Assembly: GCA_964034945.1 (NCBI GenBank)
Contig: OZ035961.1
Coordinates: 66,438,031 to 66,502,030, forward strand
DNA: 64,000 nt
Source: Chrysopilus asiliformis
Taxonomy: Eukaryota; Arthropoda; Insecta; Diptera; Rhagionidae
Reading direction: 5' to 3'
Each line of letters opens with the position of its first letter. The stretch's first letter is position 1. Both the position numbers and the translations under genes were made by a program. Shown here piece after piece: positions 1 through 10,936 of the stretch. The notes beneath the pieces were generated by a model that saw only the letters and a program-made list of their open reading frames with translations, was not told where the DNA came from and ran no database searches.

Positions 1-1
1 C

Positions 2-109
2 GACCAGGACGCGAAAAGAATTGGAATGCAAAAGTGGAGGACATCGGCACGCGACCGGGATCTCTGGCGAAAGACATTGCGGCAGGCCAAGACCGGAAAC
101 CGGTTGTAG
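2..109 (+). pseudogene. C-terminal scrap of a non-LTR retrotransposon ORF
   Basis: Frame 2 is open from the window edge to a TAG at 107-109. The peptide ends ARDRDLWRKTLRQAKTGNRL, the 'A-x-DR-x-x-W' tail typical of LINE ORF2 proteins after the reverse transcriptase. A near-identical tail, also ending in TAG, lies on the minus strand at 38304-38395. That recurrence and the shared stop support a real coding relic over a chance frame. The element is cut by the window edge and no RT motif is visible, so the clade is unknown. Confidence 0.45.
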
Positions 110-176
110 CGCCGACAGAGAGAGAAATTCGTTTGAGCTGTTTTTCGTGAGATTTTTCAAGCAAATTCTATCAGAT

Positions 177-1023
177 TTTTACTTTCTTCTACGGAGTATA
201 CTTAAGTATTGTATTCATGAAAAATTTCGACCTCTTAATTTTGCTTAAAAAACATTTCCCGATCACTCCTGAGTCGATTGGAGTCATATTAAAAAAATGT
301 CTTTCTGTCTGTCTGTCAGTCTGTCAGTCTGTGTACAAGATTTCTCAAAAACTAATAGAGCTAGCGCCATGAAATTTTATAGGCATGTTGGGTCCTGAAA
401 TGGGACGAGCCTATCAACTTTTGGTGAAAATCCGTTAACCGGAAGTATCCAAAATGGCGGTTTTTCAAAAATCGCAATTTCGTTTTTCTCGATTTACTCC
501 CAAACTACGCGTTTTTTAGTGGCCTTAAGTATGACAAAACTTGGAGAAAATAAAATTTTCCACACTTTTGTCTTTAGCTGTAACTCGATATCTCAACCTG
601 TTATCGAGATAAACCGTTATTTCCAAAAAAAAAAAACAGTTTTTTGCGATTATCTCGAAAATTAACGGGTTTTTGCTGACTGAATGTTATCCGTTATCTT
701 TTACCGTTATTGAGATATTTAGATTAAAATATAAAAAAATATATTTTTTCAAATTACTTGCAAACTAACGATTTTTCGACAAATTAATTTAAGGAAGAAT
801 TGGAGATGTTAACATTTTCTACATTTTTGCCATTTACCGTAAATTGATATCTTTTACAGTTCTCAAGTTATCTCAAATTTTGTACGTTGTTGATATTTTT
901 GGATGAACTAACAATTTATTGGGAGGCTGTATCCTTTGTATCGACAGGGCTATAACGTAAATTGCACAGGGTCGTAGATTTTGTAGAAGAAACTTTTGTG
1001 TTGACCACAACTGATATTTTTTT
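177..1023 (+). mobile_element. Helentron/DINE-like element, family B, copy 1
   Basis: Non-coding repeat, also present at 15055-15932, 41564-42477 (minus) and truncated at 31075-31414 (minus). It begins in a T-run followed by ACTTTCTTCTAC (181-192). Near the far end the same 12-mer recurs inverted (983-994), followed by GTTGACCACAAC, which can form a small hairpin. A GTCT/GTCA tract lies at 299-337. Subterminal inverted repeats, a (GTCY)n tract, a terminal hairpin and no TSD match non-autonomous Helentron/DINE-1-type elements. No Rep/helicase coding is visible, so the class is inferred from structure. Confidence 0.7.
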
Positions 1024-1045
1024 CTGAAAAACAGTTTTGTTTGCA

Positions 1046-1160
1046 AAATTTTACGAGGGAAGTATGTTCTTTAACATCCATTTCAAGGTGGAAATATTTT
1101 ATTTTATGTCTTATATAAAATATACGAATAATATAAAAACATACTTCCCTCGTAAAATTT
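1046..1160. repeat. 115-bp perfect-arm inverted repeat
   Basis: A perfect 23-bp inverted repeat at 1046-1068 and 1138-1160 (core TTTTACGAGGGAAGTATGTT) flanks 69 bp of A+T-rich DNA. It looks like a tiny MITE or snap-back at the edge of the family B copy. No flanking target duplication is obvious, so the class is undecided. Confidence 0.55.
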
Positions 1161-1350
1161 ACTGGCAAAAAATTATTTTCATTTAAATCAAATACAAAAA
1201 CCGTTGGCGCTTTAGCAATTTTTTAAAATTTGAGTCAACTGCTTTTTCCTTGACTCTAATGACAATTTTCCTTCAGTGTAATAACTTCAAATATTGGAGT
1301 AATATTAAAGTACAGCTAGAAACTAGGGTCAATTTCATGTTTAATGAATT

Positions 1351-1964
1351 TTTTATACCCGTATGGTGAAACCAAAGGGTATATTAACTTTGCCTTACCG
1401 TTTGTAACGCCAAGATCCCGTCATCGCACACAAAAATGAATTACACCAGTGTGTTTAGAATGATAAAAATAATTAATTTCTGCATGTCCGTCCGTCTGTC
1501 TGTCCGTCTGTCCGTCTGTCCGTCTGTCTGTCCGTCTGTCTGTCCGTCTGTCTGTCCGTCTGTCTGTCCGTCTGTCTTTGGCGCGGATTGCGGGCGCACG
1601 GATTGAGCTAGAGACTTGAAAATTTGCACAGATTCGTTTTTCGAAAAATGCGAGGCTAAGTTCGTTAATGGGCAAATATGGACCATTAGGGGGAGTACCC
1701 CTCATACGAACGAAAACGGTTTTTGTGAATATCTCAAAAACGGTGCATCCTATCAAAAAGGTGCAAGAACAAAAGTTATTTAGGATATGATTCTAAATAA
1801 AACTCCCATACATCAAAATCCGATTGGAATAAATTTTAAAAATTCTTATTGGAAAGTTTGTCTTCAAAGTGGAATTTTGGTACAACTGTTCGAATTATGA
1901 TACGAATATCACCATACGGGTCTCCAATGATTGGCAGATTGGCAATTATAGCTTTTGTTATGTT
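1351..1964 (+). mobile_element. Helentron/DINE-like element, family A, complete copy
   Basis: The head is TATACCCGTATGGTGAAACC; the tail has a 19-bp hairpin of the form AATTGCCA-gat-TGGCAATT followed by ATAGCTTTTGTTATG. ACCCGTATGGTGA is repeated inverted near both ends. A (GTCY)n tract occupies 1486-1580. No TSD is seen, and the ends lie in T-runs. Other copies: 15972-17050 (two), 28395-28865, 34011-34592, 36284-36868, 49032-49602 and 49607-50717 (two). Two small ORFs here are only translations of the GTCY tract. DINE-1-like membership is inferred from architecture. Confidence 0.75.
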
Positions 1965-2434
1965 TTTTTCATCAATTTGTTTTAAGAATCATTCGTTGGC
2001 TGATATAACCAGTATATCAGAAGGATAAGATAGCATTATCATGTGGACTTTAACTTGCCACGCAATAATAACTCGTTGCAATTCAGTTAAAATATTTTTA
2101 AGCGATTTCGTCAATTCAAATTAAAAAAAAACACCATTATCTCTATACTCTTAATTTAATATAATTTCCAAACATTATCTTAAGTGATTATGTTCTTGTG
2201 AACAAATACTGTATTCAAATACATCTTCTGTAACAAAATATTGCGGTATGTATAAAAATAAATATGTAACAATATATTGTTGTATCATTTTTCAGATATA
2301 CACACGAAAGTAAAAGAGAAGAAAAAAACGAAAACATTTGTTCAGCAAAAAATAATTTATTAAAAAGCATAATTTATTGCCACAGATGTTGACTTCAAAA
2401 TGATTTATGTAAGTATTAAAACAAATATAGGAAA
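1965..2434. other. A+T-rich spacer, nothing recognised
   Basis: Low-complexity A+T-rich DNA between two Helentron-like copies. No coding frame, TIR pair or RNA-like fold was recognised. Confidence 0.5.
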
Positions 2435-2885
2435 AGCTACAATTCCCAGGGGCCAATCGTCAAATACTCTATTAGATGACAGACAAATTATTTTATTTTA
2501 AGAAATCCATTTGCATAGGAGAGGGGGAACGGAGTGGTCCGATTGGATTTTGATGTATGGATGGTTAGCCTATTCTACACACACTTTACCTTTATACATT
2601 TTTCAATATGACTCGCCGTTAACGAAAAAATTGCAAAAAAACTGTTTCGTTTGTCTGGGGGAGGGGAGAAGAAATGGTCCAATTTTGCCCGTTCAAGAAC
2701 TCCACCTAGCCAGAAACGTAACTATACAAAATTTCAAGTGTCTACCTCAATCGTTTCGAAAGTTATGGTGTTTACGAACGGACAGACGGCAGGACCTGCG
2801 GAAATCAAAATCTTTTGTCATCCCAGTCGGTGTACCAAATCTAATGCACTCCTATATGATATATCAAATAGAGTATAAAAATTCT
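2435..2885 (-). mobile_element. Helentron/DINE-like element, family C
   Basis: A diverged relative of family A on the minus strand with the same order of blocks: AAAGCTACAATT terminus, CCGATTGGATTTTGATGTATG, 'aatggtccaattttgcccgtt', 'aaaatttcaagtgtctacctcaatcg', a short GGACAGACGG tract, then an ATAGAGTATAAA-type head. A copy in the opposite orientation sits at about 44460-44839, and an end-to-end deleted relic at 7226-7320. The short ORFs here are not conserved in other copies. Confidence 0.6.
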
Positions 2886-3736
2886 ACGAATATGTTGTGT
2901 AAAAAGCAAAACAAAGAAATGAATGAAATTGAATCAAATCAAATGCTACACACAAACTACATTTAGATCAATATTCTATGTTGCTGAAGAAAAAGGTCAT
3001 AAAGAATATTTCCAATAGAATTAAAGGCCAAAAACTCTCGCAGCAAATTTAATTAACTAATTGATATTTTGATAAGACAATTGTAATTGTAATGAAATTT
3101 TAATGGTATTAAATCTCACAATTAAAATGTAGTTTTTGGTATATTTACCCGACGTTATCCACAATATACACATTGAATCAATCTTCGGTTATTTTAAAAA
3201 CCTTCTTTCCTTTTACTTTAAATATTTTTATTTACTTATTCTTTTTAAGCTTTTAGTAAATAAATTGGGAGAATTTGGTAGAAAAGGCAAATATTATGTT
3301 ACTCAGAAATGTATAAATCAAATTCTTGTTTGAAATTTAATGATACAGAATGTATTTTGATTTATTGGGCTTTTAATCGCATCAATTGTTTCAACAAAAC
3401 AAAACTTACAATCATACGTTTTTGAACAGCTACTTGATTTATTTTGTTATGTGTTTGGAAAATTAAATACTGTTTTCCGTTGTCAGATCAAAAAATCGAT
3501 ATTTTTTACCTTTTCAGTGTTAAAATAAACAAATTTTGTAAAGTCTCATTTTGCATATGAATTTTTATATTATGTTATGTCTTTTACCATATAAGTTTTT
3601 CTGCTATGGGGCATAATTTAAAAGAACTTCGGCAGGCTGTTTTTGGCTATTTTGATAGTTTTTATGAATGTTATGTGACATTTATGTTTAGCAGTTAATA
3701 TGCAAATTAATGTTTTGTAACGAGATTTTCCTATGT
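2886..3736. other. A+T-rich spacer, nothing recognised
   Basis: No recognisable element or coding frame. The 65-codon frame at 3136 is A+T-driven, without domain-like sequence. Confidence 0.5.
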
Positions 3737-3740
3737 TTAA

Positions 3741-4278
3741 AGGGCTCTCCCCATTGCCAGGATATTTTAGTTGCGATAAAATGTAGGGACACACTTATAT
3801 AACAAAGACTTGGTAAGAAAGAGAGAGAACAAAAAAAAAGCGTTCGTCGCCAGGTGTCGCTTTGGTAGATGTATTTGAACTGACGTACGCTTCCTATAAA
3901 ATAAACTACAAAAGTAGTCAAAATCTGTCTGATTTTGACAAATGCAGTTTCAAAACTTACAATACAATGAATAACAACGAAGGTATTTATATTTATTACA
4001 TGTTTTGGTATACAGACTATAATAATAATAATAACCATATTTACAGGTAGGAAATTTGAGATATTAGAGGACATACAGATATGTGATTCGGAGATGCAAA
4101 TAGAATGTTTTGGACATGGAATACGGTTTAAATTCCTATGATTTTATCCTATAAAACTTTCTATAAAGACTCGTGCCCGTATTCTGTCTTTCCCATTGAC
4201 AATTACAGCTATTAGTCTCTTTCTATTTGTAGCACATTTTTATCGCAACTAAAATATCCTGGCAATGGAGAGAGCCCA
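3741..4278. mobile_element. TTAA-flanked MITE with ~43-bp TIRs
   Basis: Terminal inverted repeats of about 43 bp differ at only two or three positions; both contain CCATTGCCAGGATATTTTAG (left 3741-3784, right 4235-4278). Both ends are flanked by TTAA (3737-3740, 4279-4282). The 538-bp interior has no transposase. A TTAA duplication is the mark of the piggyBac superfamily, but the ends (AGGGCTC/TGGGCTC) lack the usual CCY start, so the assignment is tentative. Confidence 0.7.
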
Positions 4279-4282
4279 TTAA

Positions 4283-4859
4283 GCAGCGAATCAAATTTAT
4301 AAAAAAGAAATGTCGAATAGCCTGAGAATTATTGTGGAAATACGTACTCGGTATAGCAAAATATGTGTTTATACCAAGTTTTGTGTGTAAAATTTTACAC
4401 CAATTTTTTAGATGGAAACACAGGATAAATTTGCGACATCTTCGCGATTCCAGCGATTCGTTTTAATTGTCCAATTTTATTTTGCAAAAGTTATTTCGGG
4501 TCGATGGAAACAGTGAAAATACTGATTGAGAAGTAAGAGCCCCACGCAAGAAACACTTCCATCCCTATTGTCACGGTTCGTATCAAACTTCAACCAGGAG
4601 CTATCATATCTCGGCATTTTCACAGCCAAATGTGTTTTTAATCATGTGTTTTCAATATATTTTTGAATTTACAACATTTTTAAAAGCTTTTATTTAGCTA
4701 TCTTTCGTATGTGTCTGGCGGTCTGTCTGTCAGGATCAATTCTTGTTATTTAATTTTAATCTACTTCTACTAATCCGATTGAGATGAAAGGATATTAAAC
4801 AGAAGAATTCAATAAAAAAAAAACTTATATACGTAACTTCAGTGGCAATACAATATTTT
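4283..4859. other. Spacer with a short GTCT patch
   Basis: Mostly unrecognised A+T-rich sequence. A patch at about 4709-4730 (GGCGGTCTGTCTGTC) suggests the edge of another decayed Helentron-like copy. Confidence 0.4.
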
Positions 4860-5468
4860 CATTACTTTGTCCTTATCTATGACGGAGACCGACTCGAGTA
4901 CGGAGACAGATAGAAAAATTGTAATCAGTTCGAAATCCGTTTCAGGCAAAATTATGAGAGTGTCCGTGAATCTGTCTGTCGGTGTTTCGGTCTGACCGCC
5001 GTAAATATCTTAAATAACTCGGTAACGAATTGACCTAGCAACTTAAAATTTTTTATAAATAAGCTTTCTATCAAATTTTTGAAAAGTAACGACAGCTTTA
5101 CTGGGTACCTCCCATACAATTTTTTTAAATACCGTTTTTTGAAAATTTCTCGAAACCTATGCGCTTTTTGGAGAAAATAAATGTAACGGATTTTAAAGGA
5201 TATAACATTTTCTACTTTTTTTGGTTTATACGTATTTCTAACGGCTCTCAACATATTTCAAAAATGTTTTTTGAAGATTTCTCGGAAACTGAGCCTTAAT
5301 GCAAAATTTATTTAAAGAATTAAAATTTCCTGCATTTTTTTCATTTAACGGTTTTTACGTATATTTTACGGTTCTCAAGATATTTGAAAAAACATTTTTT
5401 TTACATTTTTTTTCCCGAAACTAAATATTGCCGAGGAAAACTTTGTGTTGATCACAACTGATATTTTT
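4860..5468 (+). mobile_element. Diverged family B-like Helentron relic
   Basis: It has a CTGTCTGTCGG tract at 4970-4984, several 'gaaatttctcggaaac'-type blocks and the family B terminus AACTTTGTGTTGATCACAACTGATATT (shown here only in outline). Spacing differs from full family B copies, so this is an old copy or a sister family. Confidence 0.5.
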
Positions 5469-5877
5469 ATTAAAATTTAATTGAATTTTATTAATCATCA
5501 AAACAAACCCTAGAAACTCAACTTGTCCAATATTCTGTAAACAATAAAACAGAAATAGTTTTTTCAATAATTATGACAAAAAGTTCAACCTTTAAATTTA
5601 GCGCCATTTTATTTTTAAATTTAGCGCACTTTGCACGAAAAATGTTTCCGGTACAAGTTTTCGATTCAATTGTGTAAGCAGATGAAATACAATACATTTT
5701 AATCAGCTCGACTTTTTGGGCACTAGGGCTATAAGACAGACACGGTTTTGACCGATTTGCAGCAGATCCAGATGTTTATAACCACGAGAGAAGGAGGCAG
5801 TGACAACCAAGGTTTGATCAAGAAATCGTCGAGCCGAGTTCTTCAGAACATGCGAGCCAAGTCGTGGTTGTGAATGT
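5469..5877. other. Spacer leading into the gypsy remnant
   Basis: No LTR or primer-binding site was recognised. From about 5740 the frame fragments may be the decayed 5' part of the downstream Ty3/gypsy pol. Confidence 0.35.
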
Positions 5878-5878
5878 T

Positions 5879-7085
5879 GAATAAAATTCTAGTGAAAGAT
5901 CTTTTACCACTTATCGATGACGTTTTAGACAAGTTACCAAATGCTCATGTATTCAGTATACTAGAGCTGCTATTCAGAACTTAAAGACGATCCTTTCATC
6001 AGGACCAATTTTAAATATACATAACCTAAAATACGAGACAGAACTTTATAGTGATGCGAGCAAATATGATTACGGAGCCGCCTTATTACAAAAATCTAAC
6101 GACGATGACAAATTGCACACAGATTGTCATATGGTCCGGGAAACGACCATTTAGGTAGAAAAATGTAGCAGTTACGAGCTTGAAATATTAGCTAGTCATT
6201 AATGCACTAAAAAAATCGGGTTTATCTACTTGGTATAAATTTTAAAATAATAATATATTGGGCGATTTTTCAGAAAACTATGGATAGAAAGAACCTTTCT
6301 CCAAAAGCTGCAAAATGGGCCTTGTTCTTTGAGGAATTTTCCTACAGTAAAGAATATCGCCCAGGATTAAAGATATTGCACGTTGATGCTTTAAATCATT
6401 GTACATCAATTCTACATGAATTTAATGGTAGCAAGAACCAAAAAAGCTCAAGAAGAAGACAAAGTACCATCTGCGATAAGAAGTATAAAACATGAATGTG
6501 AAAATTTTATAGTTAGAGATGGACTTTTGTTTAAATTTTACGACGGACAAGAAATTATAGTGGTGCCACGCTCAATGCAAAAAGAAGTTATTACATCTAT
6601 TTACGAAAAGGGTCATTATGCCGTAAAAAGAACAGAAGAAGAAATTAAACGAGAATTTCATATACCTGAATTAAGTGAAAAGGTAAAGCATATTGCTTGT
6701 AATTGTATTAAATACTTGGTTATAAATAGAAGACAGGGAAAGAAGTAAGGTTTGCTTCATCCTTTGTTCAAGGAGAGTGAACGTTTACATCCTTATCATA
6801 TGAATTATATTGGCCCGATACAGTCGACACATAAAGTATACAACCATATTTTTGTTATTATTGACGCATTTACGAAGTTTACATATGGCTATACCCAGTA
6901 AAAACTACAAAAACGGCTGAGACAATTAATAAGATGGACATCCTGTTCAGATTATTACCGATAGAGGAACATCTTTTACTTCAAAAGACTGAAGAACATT
7001 GTAAGACGGAAGAAATTAAACACGTTCTTATAACCACGGTTTTTTTATCGTGAGCGAATGATCAAATTGAAAAAGTAAATGCGAC
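5879..7085 (+). pseudogene. pol: Ty3/gypsy pol remnant (RT start, RNase H, integrase)
   Basis: Pieces of a gypsy-class pol in order. 5879-5970 translates to a reverse transcriptase start with LPLIDDVLDKL. 5990-6240 has ELYSDASKYDYGAALLQKS (RNase H DASxxGxGA motif). 6280-6405 has the RNase H tail with RPGLKILHVDAL. 6480-6745 is the integrase zinc-binding region (GHYAVKRTEEEI...CNCIKY), then 6775-7080 the integrase core (YIGPI, IIDAFTKF, ITDRGTSF across frameshifts). Most of the RT palm is missing. The Asp expected before YIGP is Asn, and the last zinc-ligand Cys is Tyr. No LTRs are visible. It is a dead fragment. Confidence 0.8.
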
Positions 7086-7225
7086 AATAGCATCTACAGG
7101 GTATCTCGTCAGAACTTTCAACAGAGCGTCAAAACTTTAAATTAAAATGAAACACATAGAAGTTATTTTACTGGATATTTATTAGAAATTATTTTAATAG
7201 AAATTATTTTAATGGATATTAATTG

Positions 7226-7320
7226 TCAGGGGCCAATCGTCAAATACTCTATATGTTGAATCAAAATCTTTTGTCATCTCTAACACCATGGTGTAGTTCA
7301 TTTTTGTGTCCGATGATTGG
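7226..7320. repeat. End-to-end deleted family C relic
   Basis: GGGGCCAATCGTCAAATACT (one end of family C) is joined within 40 bp to the 'aatcaaaatcttttgtcat' block from the opposite part of the element. It is a short internally deleted copy. Confidence 0.45.
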
Positions 7321-7489
7321 TTCACCAGAGTGTGACTTTTGGCGCCATTTTTAAAAATGATTTCTTATTACCACAAATCTACAAAATAAGAGCAGTAACC
7401 TTTTAATATGGAGGTGTGGCTTATTGTTTGAGACTTATACTTTTTAGTCTTCGAATTAACTCTTTGACTTTTAGATATACTTACAGACT

Positions 7490-7645
7490 TTTTGACTCCA
7501 GAATCGGACCCCGAAAATACCCGGATGAGATTTTTTCCGGTAATTTTGCGGGAAAATATAATCACGTTACACTTAAATATAATCACGTTATACTTGCATT
7601 ATCCTTACATGGACGAAGTAGTAAAAATATTGTATTGTCATCGCA
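7490..7645. repeat. Single 'AGAATCGGA...GTTATCCTTAC' module
   Basis: Matches the 122-bp tandem module at 39251-39545 (GACTTTTT, CCAGAATCGGA, GATGAGATTTTTTCCGG, then TCCTTACATGGACGAAGTAG and ATATTGTATTGTCATCG). Here there is one monomer plus the same exit sequence. Confidence 0.5.
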
Positions 7646-7734
7646 ATAACGTATACATTCTACAAGTCTACATGTATTGACATGTCCTTTAAACATTTGC
7701 AAAAATGGTTCGGCAGTCAAATTGTTAAATGCAC

Positions 7735-8413
7735 TTTGTATAAAATTGTAAATAATATATTAAATTGTGATTTAAACCAATATATAAATTTAAGGCCACC
7801 CGAGCTTCAAAATAGGTTAAATCGTATGTTTGTTTTACCAAGAGTAAGTCCGGATTCACACGATAAGTTTTTTGATTCATGTCTCGGCCAAACGATGGCA
7901 AGAAGGGCGAGATGTAGTAAGGGCGAAAAATTGGTCAATCACCAACTTTTGATTCACCAAAAGTTATTGCAAGTCCGTTTTCTCTATTCCCTTTTGCTCT
8001 CATTCGTATTCGCTCATGTTCATTTACGACAAAAACTTTCATACACGTCAAAAAGGCGCACGTCAAAACATTCATCGTGTAAATGGCCGTGAATGATTCG
8101 TGGATGTTTAAAAGAGAATAGCCGTGATTGATGAATCAAAAAACTTGTCGTGTGAATTGGGACTAACTCTGAATATTGGTTTGCACTCTGCCATTACTAG
8201 GATGCAAACAAACCATGACAGTAATCAGTTTGGTTCCTTAAGCGTCCCACTAAATAACTTTAAAAATCGTATTAAAATTAAACTTTTTAATTAATTAATT
8301 TTGAATCAATTCATTTTTCTTTTTTCATTGAACTTGCTATTCTTTAATTGGAATTTATTTTCTGTTCAATAGAATCTTGTAAATAAATAAAATAAATAAA
8401 TAAATAAATAAAT
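7735..8413 (+). pseudogene. 3' end of a non-LTR retrotransposon (ORF2 C-terminus plus tail)
   Basis: The frame at 7682-7845 carries CTLYKIVNNILNCDLNQYI and NRMFVLPRV, typical of the C-terminal part of LINE reverse transcriptases. Coding resumes after 8166 with TLNIGLHSAITRMQTNH and NFKNRIKIKLFN, then a stop, an A+T-rich 3' UTR and a TAAATAAATAAAT tail at 8380-8413. The break is the MITE at 7848-8163. The element is 5'-truncated, as usual for LINEs. The clade (jockey/CR1-like) is a guess. Confidence 0.7.
7848..8163. mobile_element. PIF/Harbinger-type MITE inserted in the LINE
   Basis: 316 bp with ~32-bp TIRs (ATTCACACGAYAAGTTTTTT shared) and 3-bp TAA duplications at 7845-7847 and 8164-8166. 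Removing it with one TAA restores an open LINE reading frame. The 3-bp TWA target and GC-rich tips fit PIF/Harbinger. The 136-codon frame here is LINE sequence running into the MITE. Confidence 0.8.
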
Positions 8414-9239
8414 GAAGCAAAAAAAGTGAATTTAAGTGCTTTTGCGTTGTCGCGTCTAGTTTTTATTAGTAATTTATCAAAAACATTAATTCCCAAATTA
8501 TATTATTATTATTATCATATCAATTAGGCTCTCGTATGATAAGCAGGAAATTTTTTTACAAGAAGCTGTTAGCCATTGTAGAAGGTTCTGACCAGTAATT
8601 ATCAGGAGAAGAGGTGTGGAGGTTGGGAGGGGGTTCCGAGGAGAGGCCGCTGAATTATCATATCTATATGTTGTATCCCCTCTCCCCCTTCCTAAACATC
8701 ATTTTTTAAAAAGAGAATCTAAAGGGGTGATCATTTTTTGTCTATACGGTAATTCACTACACGTTAATTCGGAGTCCCATTAAATCTGAACATATATGCT
8801 ATCATAAAAAGGAAATCGAAAATGGGCAACAAGGAAAATGTGCATACAGTGTACAAAACCGGTGAGCACAGTAAGATACAAACAAAATGTAAAAATTGTC
8901 AAAAAAAAATTGGCCTTTTTTGCTGTTTCAATGCAAGTTCCACAACAACACATATTTTGCCCATACAAAATACAAGATATTAACATACAAGTACACTGAG
9001 AGAAAGAATCACCAGTCTGGTACTAAAAAAATGGCGTACTATGATTCTAGGGCTCCTCACTATATTTCTTGTCAGAAGAAAAGCTTTTTTAAAAGCTTTT
9101 AAAAAAATAAAATCTTCATTTTTCATGTTTTACGATAGTAATATTAGGTTTTTACCAATTTCTTAGTAGCGTTTTTTACTTTTTACAGTATTTAGAAATT
9201 ATAAATATTTTCTTACGCATTATTAAATGTTGGAAAACT
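8414..9239. other. Spacer, nothing recognised
   Basis: A+T-rich DNA with one purine-rich patch at 8608-8652 (GAGGTGTGGAGGTTGGGAGG). No paired termini or coding motifs. Confidence 0.45.
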
Positions 9240-9315
9240 TTTGCTCATACCGAGATTCTAACCTGAGATCCCTGGTTTTGAAGTCCACTCGCAAACGCAT
9301 ACGGCCACCGAACCA
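9240..9315 (-). repeat. tRNA-like SINE head
   Basis: On the minus strand the sequence reads GTTCGGTGGCCGTATGCGTT, TGGACTTCAAAACCAGGGATC and GGTTAGAATCTC in order. This matches a tRNA-type internal promoter: an A-box-like GTGGCCGTATG, a TGG/CCA anticodon stem with a CTTCAAA-like loop, and a B box one base from GGTTCGAATCTC. The cloverleaf is imperfect and there is no CCA end, so a tRNA-derived SINE or tRNA pseudogene is more likely than a functional tRNA. Confidence 0.45.
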
Positions 9316-9819
9316 GAGAACAAATAATCTAGAGAATAAACTCTTAGAACAAATTTTTAGAGAAAATTTTTCCACTGTGAGATGAAGCAAGAGGATCCGA
9401 TGTAACACGGAAAAAATTATCCATTCGATTCCTCCATCTCATTGAATAGATACGACGAAAATGATTAGAAAATGTTCTCTCTGCTTCGTGCTCCCTAGTC
9501 TAAAAGTAATTGACTTTTAGGCCGTAGCTAGTGAATGATAGGGACATTTTTCCCCCCTTCGAAGGGGAAATTTGTCAAAAATTTGTTCGGCAGAGTTTTT
9601 TCTATATATTCCTTATTCTATGACCGAAGTCTATTAATAAAGCGAGTCTAAACGTGAATGGTTTCTATCTCGCTTGAACTTTAGGCGCTATTGAAAAATT
9701 CCTGAAAAAAAAAATATATTGAGAGAAATTTTTTCAAAAGCTTTTCGCTCATTTGCTTGCCACTATATGATATATGAGAATTTGACAACATCAGTAGCGA
9801 CTGGCACTAACATTGTAGC

Positions 9820-10044
9820 AAAAACAATGTATAACACAGACGATTCAAATCAAACAAATCATTTTAGAAGAAGCATGAATCAAAAACTTAATACCCCATC
9901 AGCTAAGGCACAAACCAGAAGATAGTCGCTTTATGAGAAAGCTTAAGTATAATTAAGCTTCCCTGTTGCCAAATATTTTTTCTATTCATAATGAGCTCAT
10001 AATAAATTGTTTGATTTGAATCGTCTGTGTTATACATTGTTTTT
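9820..10044. repeat. 35-bp perfect inverted repeat around a dispersed fragment
   Basis: 9820-9854 and 10010-10044 are exact inverted copies (core AACACAGACGATTCAAATC). The loop side includes about 85 bp (9843-9925) nearly identical to 39664-39748, which lies just upstream of a PLE endonuclease relic. It is a small foldback that carries or was copied from PLE-adjacent DNA. The interior is non-coding. Confidence 0.65.
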
Positions 10045-10046
10045 GA

Positions 10047-10258
10047 CTTTACGTTAAAAATAGGTTTGATAATGAAAAACTTTTATATGAAATTTCCGGG
10101 TTATATGGCAAAGTGAAACCGATTATGTCTTTCATATGCGTATGTCTGCAGTTGGCGTGCAAGCTAGAAAGAAACGGATAGCATGAAAAATCGATGAATA
10201 AAAGGGTAATTTGAGCTTGGAAGTTACCCTTGGTGCTCATGGCTTAGCAAGGCTGATA
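10047..10258. other. Spacer, nothing recognised
   Basis: A short A+T-rich interval between two repeat structures, with no features seen. Confidence 0.5.
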
Positions 10259-10538
10259 TAGAAGTTCAACATTTTTCCTCTCTAAAACATTGGGTTCCGA
10301 TTATGGAGATTTATATTGGACTTACGGTGAACAAATTTGCATTCACTAGCGATGGACAGGGAGTATCCTATAATATAATACGAGGAACGTCTGTCTGTCT
10401 CTCTGCCTGTCTGTCTGTCTGTCTGCACAAACGATCTCGAAAACCCGCCTAACGATTTTCACGAAACTTGGGGGTTAGGGATTTTCGGGGACAAGAAATC
10501 GATCTAGATAGGTCTCACCCCTGAGAAAATTCCCCTTC

Positions 10539-10936
10539 GATACCCCTCGCCAGGTATCTTCGAATTGGGTGGTCCGATATTAATGAAACTTTACAGTATT
10601 ACTAAGCGGGCTAAGGGCTTTCGATTTTTCCACTACAAACCTGACTTTTCCCTCCCCTCGATACCCCTCGCCTGGTATCTTCGAATTGGGTGGACCGATC
10701 TTGATGAAACTTTACAGTATTACTAAGGGGGCTAGGGGCTTTCGATTTTTCCACTACAAACCTGACTTTTCCCTCCCCTCGATACCCCTAGCCTGGTATC
10801 TTCGAATTGGGTGGACCGATCTTGATGAAACTTTACAGTATTACTAAGGGGGCTAGGGGCTTTCGATTTTTCCACTACAAACCTGACTTTTCCCTCCCCT
10901 CGATACCCCTAGCCTGGTGTCTTCGAATTACGTGAA
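10539..10936 (+). repeat. 121-bp tandem repeat, 3.3 copies
   Basis: Units start at 10539, 10660, 10781 and 10902, each with GATACCCCTMGCC, TTCGAATTGGGTGGWCCGAT, GAAACTTTACAGTATTACTA and TTTTTCCACTACAAACCTGA. Units 2 and 3 are almost identical; unit 1 is more diverged and unit 4 is cut short. This gradient suggests amplification from an internal unit. Confidence 0.9.

Noticed and set aside
1486..1580. Regular GTCC/GTCT repeats as a possible CRISPR-like array
   Set aside because: The unit is 4 bp without spacers; it is a microsatellite inside a Helentron-like element.
1421..1756. ORFs rich in RTDRRTD or QTDRRTDRR repeats (also 16161, 34083, 49240, 50107)
   Set aside because: They translate the (GTCY)n tract of family A in any frame; the reading frames differ between copies and have no conserved flanks.
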